Origin: Actinobacillus succinogenes 130Z
GTDB lineage: Bacteria; Pseudomonadota; Gammaproteobacteria; Enterobacterales; Pasteurellaceae
Direction: 5' to 3'
Length of the DNA stretch: 64,000 nt
Assembly (NCBI RefSeq): GCF_000017245.1
Contig: NC_009655.1
Coordinates: forward strand, 2,232,001-2,296,000
In this document: piece after piece, positions 52,247-59,262 of the stretch
Numbering within the stretch: the stretch's first letter is position 1
Layout: every line of letters starts with the position of its first letter
The notes under the pieces: generated by a model
Seen by the model: the letters and a program-made list of their open reading frames with translations, nothing else
What the model was told of the DNA's origin: nothing
The model's database searches: none
Position numbers and translations under genes: made by a program

Positions 52247-52915
52247 TCACAACATTTTCAGCCAATCGGCCACATCGGTCAGTTCGGCTTCGTTCAGCGT
52301 ATGCCCGATCGGGTAGGTTTTAAAAGCGGCTTCAAAGCCGTTATGTTGCAGAACACCCACCGCTTCTTCGGCAAGCGAGACATCTATCGGTTCATCAAAT
52401 TGACCGTGGGCAAGCAAAACGGGGAATTTTTCATCTCTTTGCAAGCCGTTCAATTGATCGGCAATCGGCAGATAGCCCGACAAACATACCGCTCCGCCGA
52501 GCGTGTCGGGGTAAGTGAGGCCGGACAATAACGCCAACGCCCCGCCTTGCGAAAACCCGCCGATCACGATATTTCGGCTGGTGATGCCGTCTGAAAGTGC
52601 CTCGTCTATCAACGTGTGAACATACGCTTTTGCTTGGTTCAGCCCCGCTTCGTCTTGGTTTCGGTCAAAGCGTCCGTGCGGCAGATCAAACCATGCCGTC
52701 GTATGCTGTCCGTCCGCCCAAGTTACCGCCTGCACGGGGGCGGTAGGCAGGATAATCTGCCAATCACCGTTCAGCCGTTCCAGCAAAAAACGCCCGACAG
52801 GCACGAACTGCCTGCCTGAAAGGGTTAGGCCGTGCAGTAAAATCAAGCGTTTTTCGGCATCGTCCCTGCCCATCGTAACGGGCTTTTCAGACGGCATAAA
52901 GTTTTGCAACGCCAT
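52247..52915 (-). CDS. Acyl-protein thioesterase/carboxylesterase-like hydrolase
   Basis: Alpha/beta hydrolase of the phospholipase/carboxylesterase (APT1-like) family, 222 residues. HGLTLSGRQF forms the oxyanion region, GGFSQGGA the nucleophile elbow, with the triad Asp in HGQFDEPI and His in IGHTLNEAEL. Its ATG shares a base with the stop of the FrnE-like gene upstream. Two Neisseria DUS lie inside the coding region; one (52886-52897) encodes MPSE near the N-terminus, a hallmark of neisserial genes, so codon 7 is an alternative start, though it lacks a ribosome-binding site. Confidence 0.88.
   Translation of the reverse strand: MALQNFMPSEKPVTMGRDDAEKRLILLHGLTLSGRQFVPVGRFLLERLNGDWQIILPTAPVQAVTWADGQHTTAWFDLPHGRFDRNQDEAGLNQAKAYVHTLIDEALSDGITSRNIVIGGFSQGGALALLSGLTYPDTLGGAVCLSGYLPIADQLNGLQRDEKFPVLLAHGQFDEPIDVSLAEEAVGVLQHNGFEAAFKTYPIGHTLNEAELTDVADWLKML
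52584..52595 (+). repeat. Neisseria DUS inside the esterase gene
   Basis: ATGCCGTCTGAA, a perfect 12-mer, in coding sequence for SDGI. Confidence 0.9.
52886..52897 (-). repeat. Neisseria DUS at the 5' end of the esterase gene
   Basis: A perfect 12-mer (TTCAGACGGCAT on the plus strand) that encodes the residues MPSE. Confidence 0.9.
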
Positions 52916-53598
52916 TATTCGCCCCCGTCAATGCCGCAACTGGCACCGTTTAAGCCGTCTTGGTGGTTTTCGGCATACACTTGGTTTAACAGTTGCACCA
53001 ACCCGCCCACGGGCATTGCCCCCGAAGTGGCGGTTTTGCCGTCAAACACAAAAAACGGCACGCCCTGCACGCCGATGGTACGGGCTTCGTTTTCATCGTC
53101 TTTCACCGCTTGGGCGAAATCATTATCTGCCAGCATTTTGCGTGCTTCTTCGCCGTTTAAGCCGACATCTTCGGCAAATTTCGCCAAATTATCGTGATTG
53201 GCAAGCTCTACATTGTCGCTGAAATAGGCTTCCATCAGGCGTTCGTTCATTTCACCGCCTTTGCCCAAAGCGTCCGCCCATTTGTAAAGGCGGTGGGCGT
53301 CAAAGGTGTTGGTGTTTTTCACGCCCGCATAATTCATAGCCAGCCCCGCCCGTTTGCCCATATTTTCAATGTGGGCGATCATCTCCAACGCCCCCTGCGG
53401 TGATTTGGCGTATTTTTTCTCGATACGCTCTTGGGTGGTGTTCACCGCCGTTGTGCCCGCCTGCGGATAAAGCTCAAAGGCCTTGAACTCAACCTGCACT
53501 TCGTCTTTATGGGCGAATTGTTCAAGGGCTTGTTCCAAATGGCGTTTGCCGATGTAGCAGTAAGGGCAGGCATAGTCTGACCAGATTTGGATTTTCAT
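52915..53598 (-). CDS. FrnE-like DsbA-family oxidoreductase
   Basis: Thioredoxin-fold protein of 227 residues, 2-hydroxychromene-2-carboxylate isomerase/FrnE group. The active site is WSDYACPYCYIGKRHLEQAL, with CPYC near residues 11-14. The C-terminal part has IGVQGVPFFVFDG with the cis-proline. The start at 53598 follows GGAGTG; a longer open frame to 53862 runs opposite the HxlR gene and is not used. No signal peptide, so it acts in the cytoplasm. It is divergent from an HxlR regulator, a common pairing, and coupled to the esterase downstream. Confidence 0.9.
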   Translation of the reverse strand: MKIQIWSDYACPYCYIGKRHLEQALEQFAHKDEVQVEFKAFELYPQAGTTAVNTTQERIEKKYAKSPQGALEMIAHIENMGKRAGLAMNYAGVKNTNTFDAHRLYKWADALGKGGEMNERLMEAYFSDNVELANHDNLAKFAEDVGLNGEEARKMLADNDFAQAVKDDENEARTIGVQGVPFFVFDGKTATSGAMPVGGLVQLLNQVYAENHQDGLNGASCGIDGGE

Positions 53599-53631
53599 AA
53601 AAGACACTCCGATTTGAGGTTTAAAAAAGAA

Positions 53632-53653
53632 AGTGCATGCATTATAATGCACT
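53632..53653. promoter_or_regulatory. Palindromic operator between FrnE-like and HxlR genes
   Basis: Arms AGTGCAT and ATGCACT (53632-53638, 53647-53653) surround a perfect inner palindrome GCATTATAATGC. It sits in the shared promoter region and is the best candidate HxlR site. Confidence 0.65.
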
Positions 53654-53712
53654 ACATTTTTTAAAAATAGTACGAAACTTAACGTAATATACTCACCCAA
53701 AGGAAAGTACCC

Positions 53713-54051
53713 ATGCTCAACGCCCCCCACTATCAAAACATCGAATCGCTGGACGAAACCGGCTTCGGCTATGCCCTCTCGCTTATCGGCGGAAAATACA
53801 AAATGGTGATTTTGTTCTGGCTGTATCTCAATCCGCCGAATATGCGGTTCAACGAGCTGCAACGCAAAATCGGCAAAATCTCGGTTAAAACATTAAGCCA
53901 ATCGTTAAAAGAGCTGGAAAACGACGGGCTGGTGATCCGCACCGAATACCCGCAAATCCCGCCCAAAGTGGAATACAGCCTGTCGGACAAGGCCTTGTCC
54001 CTGATGCCGATTTTGGACAGCCTATGCCAATGGGGGGAACAAAACCGCTAG
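53713..54051 (+). CDS. HxlR-family transcriptional regulator
   Basis: Winged-helix regulator of 112 residues. The HxlR signature is visible: LIGGKYKMVILFWLY, MRFNELQRKIGKISVKTLSQSLKELENDGLV, and YPQIPPKVEYSLSDKALSLMPIL. There is no conserved redox cysteine near the N-terminus (only one Cys, in SLCQWG), so a HypR-type disulfide switch is not supported. It is divergent from the FrnE-like gene and probably controls it. Confidence 0.9.
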   Translation: MLNAPHYQNIESLDETGFGYALSLIGGKYKMVILFWLYLNPPNMRFNELQRKIGKISVKTLSQSLKELENDGLVIRTEYPQIPPKVEYSLSDKALSLMPILDSLCQWGEQNR

Positions 54052-54095
54052 CGGAGGACGGCTTTTATCAAGCAACCGTAATGGAGAAACTGCGA

Positions 54096-54279
54096 TAAAC
54101 ATCTGGTTTAAATACGCCGTTACCGCTTTTTTGGTGGTATTGGTGTCGGAAGTCGCCAAACGGAGCTATTGCCGAAATGGGGATTTTGGGGAGCGATCGG
54201 GGCAAGCACCTTTTTAACGGCGGGCGGATTTTATCTGTATGCACAAGTGTTAAAACTGTTTGATATTGTTTTGTGGTAG
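54096..54279 (+). pseudogene. Remnant of a DUF3147-like membrane protein gene
   Basis: One frame encodes NIWFKYAVTAFLVVLVSEVAKRS; a different frame then encodes TELLPKWGFWGAIGASTFLTAGGFYLYAQVLKLFDIVLW and stops at 54279. These match the two ends of a small DUF3147-type membrane protein (intact about 115 residues), so the middle, about 40-50 codons, appears deleted with a frame change near 54168. No start codon is clear; an ATA lies where the ATG might have been. The remnant follows the HxlR gene. Confidence 0.7.
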
Positions 54280-54283
54280 GGTT

Positions 54284-54295
54284 TTCAGACGGCAT
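54284..54295 (-). repeat. Neisseria DUS after the DUF3147 remnant
   Basis: TTCAGACGGCAT on the plus strand, the perfect 12-mer in reverse, five bases past the remnant's stop codon. Confidence 0.9.
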
Positions 54296-54305
54296 AAAAG
54301 TGTAT

Positions 54306-54337
54306 TTGCAAAATTTTTAGAAAAAATGACCGCTTGC
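54306..54337 (-). repeat. Extended Apl-type USS
   Basis: TTTGCAAAATTTTT, an A-rich spacer and GACCGCTTGC. Read on the minus strand this is the full Apl pattern. It lies between two DUS copies only 74 bp apart. Confidence 0.85.
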
Positions 54338-54358
54338 ACCCTGCTCCGAAAACGAAAC

Positions 54359-54386
54359 GCCGTCTGAAAGATAAATTTCAGACGGC
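54359..54386. repeat. Inverted pair of Neisseria DUS (hairpin)
   Basis: GCCGTCTGAA (54359-54368) and TTCAGACGGC (54377-54386) with an 8-nt spacer. The 10-bp stem extends through AA/TT on the inside. Confidence 0.9.
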
Positions 54387-54494
54387 GTCTCGGTTTTAAA
54401 CCGCAAACATTTGTTGCAATGCGTATACGGCGTTCTATAAAAAATTATGCTTGAAACGACGGCTGCCCGTCGGCAGTTATATTCGCAATGTTCG

Positions 54495-54572
54495 CTAATT
54501 GCTCGGGAATGGCGTATCGCGATATTCGGGTGCAACCAGGTATTGCGAGCGAAGTGTTTGTATATTTTTCAT
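54495..54572 (-). pseudogene. Possible gene fragment downstream of the alpha/beta hydrolase
   Basis: A short ORF, MKNIQTLRSQYLVAPEYRDTPF then PSN and stop, has an AAAGAGTAAAG-type ribosome-binding site. In another frame just beyond it reads LANIANITADGQPSFQA. The two pieces look like one broken small protein of unknown family. It could also be chance. Confidence 0.35.
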
Positions 54573-54596
54573 GCTTTACTCTTTATCAGGTTGCGC

Positions 54597-55436
54597 TTAC
54601 CGAACGAATCCCTGTGTACGTAAATACCCCAACATCTGTTGCAACGCCTGCCGGTGGTGGTTTTCGTTTTCAAAAATATGTTTTCCGCCTTTAATTACGG
54701 CAATTTCGGCATTGCCTGCCTGATAGCTGCTTCGGGCTTTATTGATGTAGCTCATCGGCACGATGTCGTCCGCATCGCCGTGAATAATTAACACGGGCTT
54801 GGTGTAGTTGCCGATTTTGCTGAACAGATCAAGGTTTTTTGCCACGTCAAAATAATCTCTGCCGAGCGGAATCCAGCCGCGATAATTGATTTCTGACGGT
54901 AATTTGCTGACATCGGGGGCGAATTTTTTAGCATCGTCTTCCAATACAAAAGCGGGATACATCAAAATCAAGCCTGCAATATCTTGCGGATTTTGCGCAG
55001 CGGTCAATGCCGAGACCACGCCGCCTTGGCTGCCACCGACCACCACAATTTTATTGCCGTCCACAAAATCCCATTTTTTCGCCGCTTCAATCACTTCCTG
55101 TAAATCGCGCATTTCGGTTTTAACGCTCATCTCCGTGGTTTTACCCGCACTTTTGCTTTCGGCACTGCCGCCGCGAAAATCAAACACATAGGCTGCCACG
55201 CCGTGTTCGGCAAGGGATTTGGCGTAAGCCTCCATCGTCGCGTGGGTTTTACTTAATTCGTGAGCGAAAATCACAAGCGGTACTTTGCCTTGCATGTTTT
55301 CGGGTCTGTACGCCTTGCCGTAAATTTGATTGAACGCCTGTCCGATGTAAGCCGGGGCGGTTTGCGGTTCGGCCGCCTGAACGGAAAGCGTATTCATGCC
55401 CAAAATAAGTGCGGTTAAAATGGTCTTGATTTTCAT
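54597..55436 (-). CDS. Secreted alpha/beta hydrolase (dienelactone hydrolase-like)
   Basis: A 279-residue protein with a Sec signal (MKIKTILTALILGMNTLSVQA, cleavage after QA). The fold's markers are the nucleophile elbow VVGGSQGGV (Ser about residue 135), the triad Asp in HGDADDIVP, and His in GGKHIF. It acts in the periplasm. It starts 11 bp after the DAPG hydrolase-like gene and is probably co-transcribed. Its signal-peptide codons include a perfect Hin-type USS (55407-55415), and an ACAAGCGGT Apl core lies at 55273-55281. Confidence 0.87.
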   Translation of the reverse strand: MKIKTILTALILGMNTLSVQAAEPQTAPAYIGQAFNQIYGKAYRPENMQGKVPLVIFAHELSKTHATMEAYAKSLAEHGVAAYVFDFRGGSAESKSAGKTTEMSVKTEMRDLQEVIEAAKKWDFVDGNKIVVVGGSQGGVVSALTAAQNPQDIAGLILMYPAFVLEDDAKKFAPDVSKLPSEINYRGWIPLGRDYFDVAKNLDLFSKIGNYTKPVLIIHGDADDIVPMSYINKARSSYQAGNAEIAVIKGGKHIFENENHHRQALQQMLGYLRTQGFVR

Positions 55437-55447
55437 GATGTTTCTCC

Positions 55448-56338
55448 TTATTGCTGTCCGAATTGGGCATAAAGTTCAGGCAGAATTTCCGCTAAATGCG
55501 TGAACTCGGTCATATCGTGTACCGCCATTTCATAAGCGGAAGACAGTGCGTGCCGTTCGGTCAAACCTTGGCTTAGGGCAAACTGCACGCCGCGTTCGCC
55601 TGCACCCTCAATTTGGGCGATACGGCTGAATTCGGCGTGCGGCGTGGTGTAATACAGGCTGAACATTTCCGCACCGCCGTCCACGTTACGTACCAAGTGA
55701 ATCAAAATCGCCGTTGCTACATTTTTATTGCCAACCGTGTGTGCCCAACCTGATGCGCTGGCGGTAATACCTTGTTTTTCCAACAGTTCCTGCGTAAAAC
55801 CGAATTGGGTTGGCGGCACAAATTCCGCTTCGGTGTCCAGCACCATTTCGCCGATGTATTCCACAATATGGTTGCTGTTGTTGTAAAACCGTTCTTCAAA
55901 ACTCAACGACGTATCCGCCGCACGCTCAGGATCGGCTAGGCTGTTGTTGATATGCGCCTGCGGAAACCACAGCGTGTAACGCTCTTTTTCCACCGTGTGC
56001 CACAGCATCCACCATTTGAACATTTCGCTATTGACGTTCGGCATAAAATGACGCGAACAGGTAAACGCGGTAATGCCGCGTCCGCCCTCGTTCAACACGC
56101 CGTAACCGCTCACAGGCATTTGATACGGATCGGCCAACCAACGGTTCAGATTCTCCGCCGTCGGGGCGAAAATTTTTTCAGACGGCAACGCACCCGCATT
56201 GACGGCATTGACCATTTCGACAGGTGCAGCCAATTGCGGATTAAAGAATTTTTCATAGCTTTTACCTTTGATATTTTGGGCGTTTTGTCTGCCTTGAATT
56301 TGCATTACAGGTTGTAAATACGTAATTTGGGTTTTCAT
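55448..56338 (-). CDS. DAPG hydrolase (PhlG)-family protein
   Basis: A 296-residue cytoplasmic protein that resembles the 2,4-diacetylphloroglucinol hydrolase family, zinc enzymes that cut a C-C bond to an acetyl group. Matching features: CSRHFMPNVNSEMFKWWMLWHTVEKERYTLWFPQAH (quoted in parts: HFMPNVNSEMFKWWMLWHT), EYIGEMVLD, and a later HDMTEFTHLAEILPELY. The His and Glu residues in these stretches are candidate zinc ligands. The start at 56338 is chosen because an upstream extension has no signal. It is divergent from a TetR gene. A DUS lies at 56177-56186. The real substrate is unknown. Confidence 0.78.
   Translation of the reverse strand: MKTQITYLQPVMQIQGRQNAQNIKGKSYEKFFNPQLAAPVEMVNAVNAGALPSEKIFAPTAENLNRWLADPYQMPVSGYGVLNEGGRGITAFTCSRHFMPNVNSEMFKWWMLWHTVEKERYTLWFPQAHINNSLADPERAADTSLSFEERFYNNSNHIVEYIGEMVLDTEAEFVPPTQFGFTQELLEKQGITASASGWAHTVGNKNVATAILIHLVRNVDGGAEMFSLYYTTPHAEFSRIAQIEGAGERGVQFALSQGLTERHALSSAYEMAVHDMTEFTHLAEILPELYAQFGQQ
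56177..56186 (-). repeat. Neisseria DUS inside the DAPG hydrolase-like gene
   Basis: TTCAGACGGC on the plus strand, a perfect 10-mer, encoding LPSE. Confidence 0.9.
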
Positions 56339-56365
56339 TTTTTGCTCTCGCTGTGTAAAAAAGAT

Positions 56366-56397
56366 GTGCAAATTTTAGGAAAAATCAGACCGCTTGC
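56366..56397 (-). repeat. Extended Apl-type USS
   Basis: GTGCAAATTTTAGGAAAAATC followed by GACCGCTTGC (quoted as separate parts: TGCAAATTTT and GACCGCTTGC). It lies in the promoter region of the DAPG hydrolase-like gene. Confidence 0.8.
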
Positions 56398-56420
56398 ACA
56401 TCGACAACAACAGGATAGAT

Positions 56421-56434
56421 TGTCATAATAGACA
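56421..56434. promoter_or_regulatory. Candidate TetR operator
   Basis: TGTCATAATAGACA, arms TGTC/GACA around ATAATA, in the spacer between the divergent DAPG hydrolase-like and TetR genes. Confidence 0.45.
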
Positions 56435-56488
56435 TACAAAAAAGCAGTTTAGTATTGTTATTTAGATATTTTGACGGAGCGTTGTCTG

Positions 56489-57034
56489 ATGAAAACCGAT
56501 TTGCGCATCTTGCGTACCCAAAAAGCCATTCGGGAAGCCTTTTTACAGCTTCTCAACCAAAAAGATTACAAAGAGATCAGCGTGCGGGAGATTTTGGAGC
56601 GAGCGATGGTCAACCGAATGACGTTTTACAAATACTATTCGGGCATTGATGATTTAGTGGCAAAACTGATTGCCGAATTTAAGGCGTTTTATGCTCAAAG
56701 CGTCTACGAACGCTTCACTTCGCCGAATGTCGCCGAATTTTTGCAGAACAACCTGCCTGCATTTCAGGAAAAAATTCCGCTGATGCTGGCATTGCAGAAC
56801 ATTCAGACCAAGCGGCACCATCTTTATCAAGATCAGCTGGATATTGTCAAAACGGTTTTTTTGGAAAAGTTCGCCGCCACTGCATACGATGAATTTAAGG
56901 ATTATCAGGCAACGATGTTTGCCATGGCAGTAGTCGGCACCGAGCGGTATTACGCCGAAAGAGGCGAGCCGCTCCCCGCCGAAAAACTACCCGAACAATG
57001 GCGACATATTGCTGCGGCGTTAGGGGGGAAATGA
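56489..57034 (+). CDS. TetR/AcrR-family regulator
   Basis: A 181-residue repressor-type protein. The N-terminal helix-turn-helix is LRTQKAIREAFLQLLNQKDYKEISVREILERAMVNRMTFYKYYSG (quoted in parts: ISVREILERAMVNRMTFYKY). The C-terminal ligand domain has no recognised specificity. The start at 56489 is preferred over a TTG six codons earlier because a GGAG lies upstream and the conserved domain begins just after. It is divergent from the DAPG hydrolase-like operon and presumably controls it. Confidence 0.87.
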   Translation: MKTDLRILRTQKAIREAFLQLLNQKDYKEISVREILERAMVNRMTFYKYYSGIDDLVAKLIAEFKAFYAQSVYERFTSPNVAEFLQNNLPAFQEKIPLMLALQNIQTKRHHLYQDQLDIVKTVFLEKFAATAYDEFKDYQATMFAMAVVGTERYYAERGEPLPAEKLPEQWRHIAAALGGK

Positions 57035-57038
57035 GATT

Positions 57039-57053
57039 TTCAGGCAGCCTGAA
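57039..57053. repeat. Palindromic TTCAGGCAGCCTGAA, resembles alternative neisserial DUS dialects
   Basis: It contains AGGCAGCCTGAA and, in reverse, AGGCTGCCTGAA, which match DUS variants described for Kingella and Simonsiella. A similar palindrome (TTCAGGCTGCCTGAA) is at 59174-59188. A 15-bp palindrome could also be an ordinary stem. Confidence 0.5.
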
Positions 57054-57127
57054 AGCCGTTTTACCCGCTTCGCCCGCACCTTCTGAACCGTCGGCAAGCC
57101 GATGTTCCCGATGTTCAGATGCAGAAA

Positions 57128-57161
57128 TTTTGCAAAATTTTTTCAAAAAATGACCGCTTGT
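57128..57161 (-). repeat. Extended Apl-type USS
   Basis: TTTTGCAAAATTTTTTC, an A run, then GACCGCTTGT. Read on the minus strand this matches the Apl consensus, including the leading A of ACAAGCGGT. Confidence 0.88.
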
Positions 57162-57179
57162 AACCTGCAAAAATAAAAC

Positions 57180-57210
57180 GCCGTCTGAAAATTTAGCTTT
57201 CAGACGGCAT
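57180..57210. terminator. Inverted DUS pair between TetR and SnoaL-like genes
   Basis: GCCGTCTGAA (57180-57189) and TTCAGACGGCAT (57199-57210), with inner AAA/TTT extension, form a stem between convergent genes, the usual neisserial arrangement for a terminator. Confidence 0.75.
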
Positions 57211-57218
57211 TCCCCAAA

Positions 57219-57659
57219 TCACCCGATCTCACGGGTTTCGCTAATCATAAAGTTGGCGATACGCTTTTTAATCAGCCAGTTGCCGTTTTGTTTGGTGTAG
57301 GTATCGTTGTAACGTACGCTGTGTTCCAGCAGGGTTTGTTTACCCTCTTTTTCTTCCACCAGTTTCACCAGACAATAATTGATTGCCGTGGCGTTGTTTT
57401 CATCTTGGAAAGTAACGGTGTGCTGACCGTTCAAGTGATAGACGCTGTGGAAAGGGGCAAGATATTCGGCGAACACTTTTTCAATTTCGCCCGTGCCTTT
57501 CATTTCAAACACCAGTTTGCCGCCGATATAGGTATTAACCACCGCATCTTGCGTAAATAAAGGCATTTGTTCGGCGACTTTCTTTTCGTCGGCAAGGTTG
57601 GAAAAGGTATCCACCAAGTCTTTTAAGGCTTGGCGTTCGGTTTGGATATTAAAGCTCAT
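57219..57659 (-). CDS. SnoaL-like (NTF2-fold) protein
   Basis: A 146-residue cytoplasmic protein. The NTF2-type pattern is clear: LVDTFSNLADEKKVAEQMPLFTQDAVVNTYIGG, then HTVTFQDENNATAINYCLVKLVE and RYNDTYTKQNGNWLIKKR. The start at 57659 has GGAG seven bases upstream; a longer open frame runs back into the previous gene. Family members include polyketide cyclases and ring isomerases, but many have no assigned reaction. It is the last gene of the four-gene operon that begins at 59844. Confidence 0.85.
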   Translation of the reverse strand: MSFNIQTERQALKDLVDTFSNLADEKKVAEQMPLFTQDAVVNTYIGGKLVFEMKGTGEIEKVFAEYLAPFHSVYHLNGQHTVTFQDENNATAINYCLVKLVEEKEGKQTLLEHSVRYNDTYTKQNGNWLIKKRIANFMISETREIG

Positions 57660-57688
57660 AATATGCTCCGTTATTGAAGTTAAAAAAG

Positions 57689-58159
57689 TTAAAACAAAGT
57701 AGCAACGGCATTTTGTACCTGCCAGACATTGCCGTTTTTCATCGCCCGATAGTGCAGTTGCAGGTTCCAGGTTCCGCTTGCTCCCCAAATGGTGGCACGG
57801 GTGCGGGCTTTGCCGATCACATCAGCCGTATTGCCGTTTATTCGCACATTGACGCTGTGTTCGTCTATTTGGTGGTATTGCATTTTGCCCGTTTCAATAT
57901 GGTTTAACCATTCGCTTTTGCTTTGTTTGTAGCCTGTGATGTGGGTAAGGGTAAAGCCGTCGGCAGTCAGCCTGTCAATCGTTTCGCTGTCTTTATCCAA
58001 CATCGCCCGATTGATTCGGCGGTAAATGCCGGTCAAAACCTGTTCATCGTTCATGGTCTGTTTGTCCGTTTGTCTGCCCGTCTGTTCAGGCGGGGCGGTG
58101 TCGGCATAAGTGCAGGCCGATACGCCCAATATCACCGTCAGGATAAGGGGTTTTATCAT
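57689..58159 (-). CDS. NTF2-fold lipoprotein (DUF4440-like)
   Basis: A 156-residue envelope protein. The lipobox is GVSAC (Cys16). A Thr/Gln/Asp-rich spacer precedes an NTF2-type domain (INRAMLDKDSETIDRLTADGFTLTHITGYKQSKSEWLNHIETG, quoted in parts: DRLTADGFTLTHITGYKQS). Its ATG overlaps the end of the hydrolase lipoprotein by 4 bp. It and the neighbouring SnoaL-like gene are distant relatives that differ in location (envelope versus cytoplasm). Confidence 0.83.
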   Translation of the reverse strand: MIKPLILTVILGVSACTYADTAPPEQTGRQTDKQTMNDEQVLTGIYRRINRAMLDKDSETIDRLTADGFTLTHITGYKQSKSEWLNHIETGKMQYHQIDEHSVNVRINGNTADVIGKARTRATIWGASGTWNLQLHYRAMKNGNVWQVQNAVATLF

Positions 58160-59253
58160 TTATCCAGCCCCTTTTCTTTAAGCCAGTCTGCCATTAAATC
58201 GGCAAGCCGTGCGTTGTTTTTCTCGCCCATCAGAAAATGCGAATTGCCCTTAATGCCGATTTCGGGCAGGTGAACCAGCGTGGCGTCCCCGCCGTATTTA
58301 TTAACGGTGGCGACGAACTGTTTCGCCATTTCAAGTTCGGTACCCCATTTGTCTTCGCCGACATTGTCCGAGCCGACGTGGATATAGTCGCCGTAATACA
58401 GCACAATCGGAATTCGGGTGAGTTTTTTGAACGCTTCCAATGGCACGCCCATGGCCGAGGCCCCCAGTACTTCAAAGCGTGCTTTGGTGATTTTCGGCAT
58501 ATCGTTTTCGGGGAAGACAAACGGCGTGCCGCCCGGTTCCCACGCCACAATCGCTTTCACTTTGTCGGAACGCAAGGCCGTACGCCAGCCGATGGTACCG
58601 CCCATGGAATGGGTAACCAAAACCGCCCCGCCGGTCCGATTCACCAGTTTTGCCAGCACATCGGCGTTCAAATCGTTATCCAAAGGCCCCGAACCGATGG
58701 TCCACGCCTGCTGAAAGGCTTGGTAGGCATTTTCGCCCGGCGGAAACTGGGCGTTGGCAACAGGCTTGCCGTCAGCGTCAAAATGTCCCATGCGGGATAA
58801 AATCCACAAGGTTTTGTCGCCGTACATCGGGTTGCTTGCCCAAGGAGTATCGGGCGTTACGGCTTGGGTGGACAAATTGGATTTACCGCTTCTGGGCTGG
58901 TCAAGCAGATACACACCGTAGCCCTTACGCACAAACAGCGTATCAAAGCCTTCCCGCCCGTCTACGGTGGTCTCCCAAGTGCGGGACGACTGCGCCCCGC
59001 CGTGCTGGAAAATCAAAGAATAGCGTTTGGCGTTCACAGGCTTTTGGAATTTCACATAAGCAAAATCGCCGTAGGCACGCTGACCGTCGGGGGCGGTGAA
59101 GTTTTCGGGGTTAAAACGCCCCTTGTGGGTAACGTAGCTACCACCCACAGTGAAACTGCCCTGTTCGGCGATGTTCAGGCTGCCTGAAGGAGCAGTGGTG
59201 CAGGCGGTTAAAAACGCCAAAGAAACGGCGGTGATAAGCGTTAGTTTTTTCAT
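58156..59253 (-). CDS. Alpha/beta hydrolase lipoprotein
   Basis: A 365-residue envelope lipoprotein with lipobox LTAC (Cys18). The nucleophile elbow is VTHSMGGTIGW (Ser about residue 217), the oxyanion His-Gly is in FQHGGAQSSRTWE, and the late GNSHFLMG supplies the catalytic His. A conserved block is DGREGFDTLFVRKGYGVYLLD with QPRSG. It is a diverged paralogue of the protein at 59998. It starts 9 bp after the NAD(P)-binding gene and overlaps the NTF2 lipoprotein. A simDUS-like palindrome lies at 59174 in its first codons. Confidence 0.87.
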   Translation of the reverse strand: MKKLTLITAVSLAFLTACTTAPSGSLNIAEQGSFTVGGSYVTHKGRFNPENFTAPDGQRAYGDFAYVKFQKPVNAKRYSLIFQHGGAQSSRTWETTVDGREGFDTLFVRKGYGVYLLDQPRSGKSNLSTQAVTPDTPWASNPMYGDKTLWILSRMGHFDADGKPVANAQFPPGENAYQAFQQAWTIGSGPLDNDLNADVLAKLVNRTGGAVLVTHSMGGTIGWRTALRSDKVKAIVAWEPGGTPFVFPENDMPKITKARFEVLGASAMGVPLEAFKKLTRIPIVLYYGDYIHVGSDNVGEDKWGTELEMAKQFVATVNKYGGDATLVHLPEIGIKGNSHFLMGEKNNARLADLMADWLKEKGLDK

Positions 59254-59262
59254 TGTTGTCTC

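Larger units (their letters stand above)
54280..54494. other. Gene-free segment with DUS and Apl-type USS
   Basis: Contains three perfect Neisseria DUS and one extended Apl-type USS within about 100 bp. No ORF is credible. An imperfect hairpin (CGACGGCTGCCCGTCG, 54451-54466) lies near its right end. Confidence 0.7.

Noticed and set aside
53599..53862. Upstream extension of the FrnE-like ORF by 88 codons
   Set aside because: It runs antisense through the promoter and start of the HxlR gene, and the conserved domain begins exactly at the ATG at 53598 with a ribosome-binding site.
58237..58800. 187-residue plus-strand ORF opposite the hydrolase lipoprotein
   Set aside because: It is antisense to a clear alpha/beta hydrolase gene, with no ribosome-binding site or recognisable domain.
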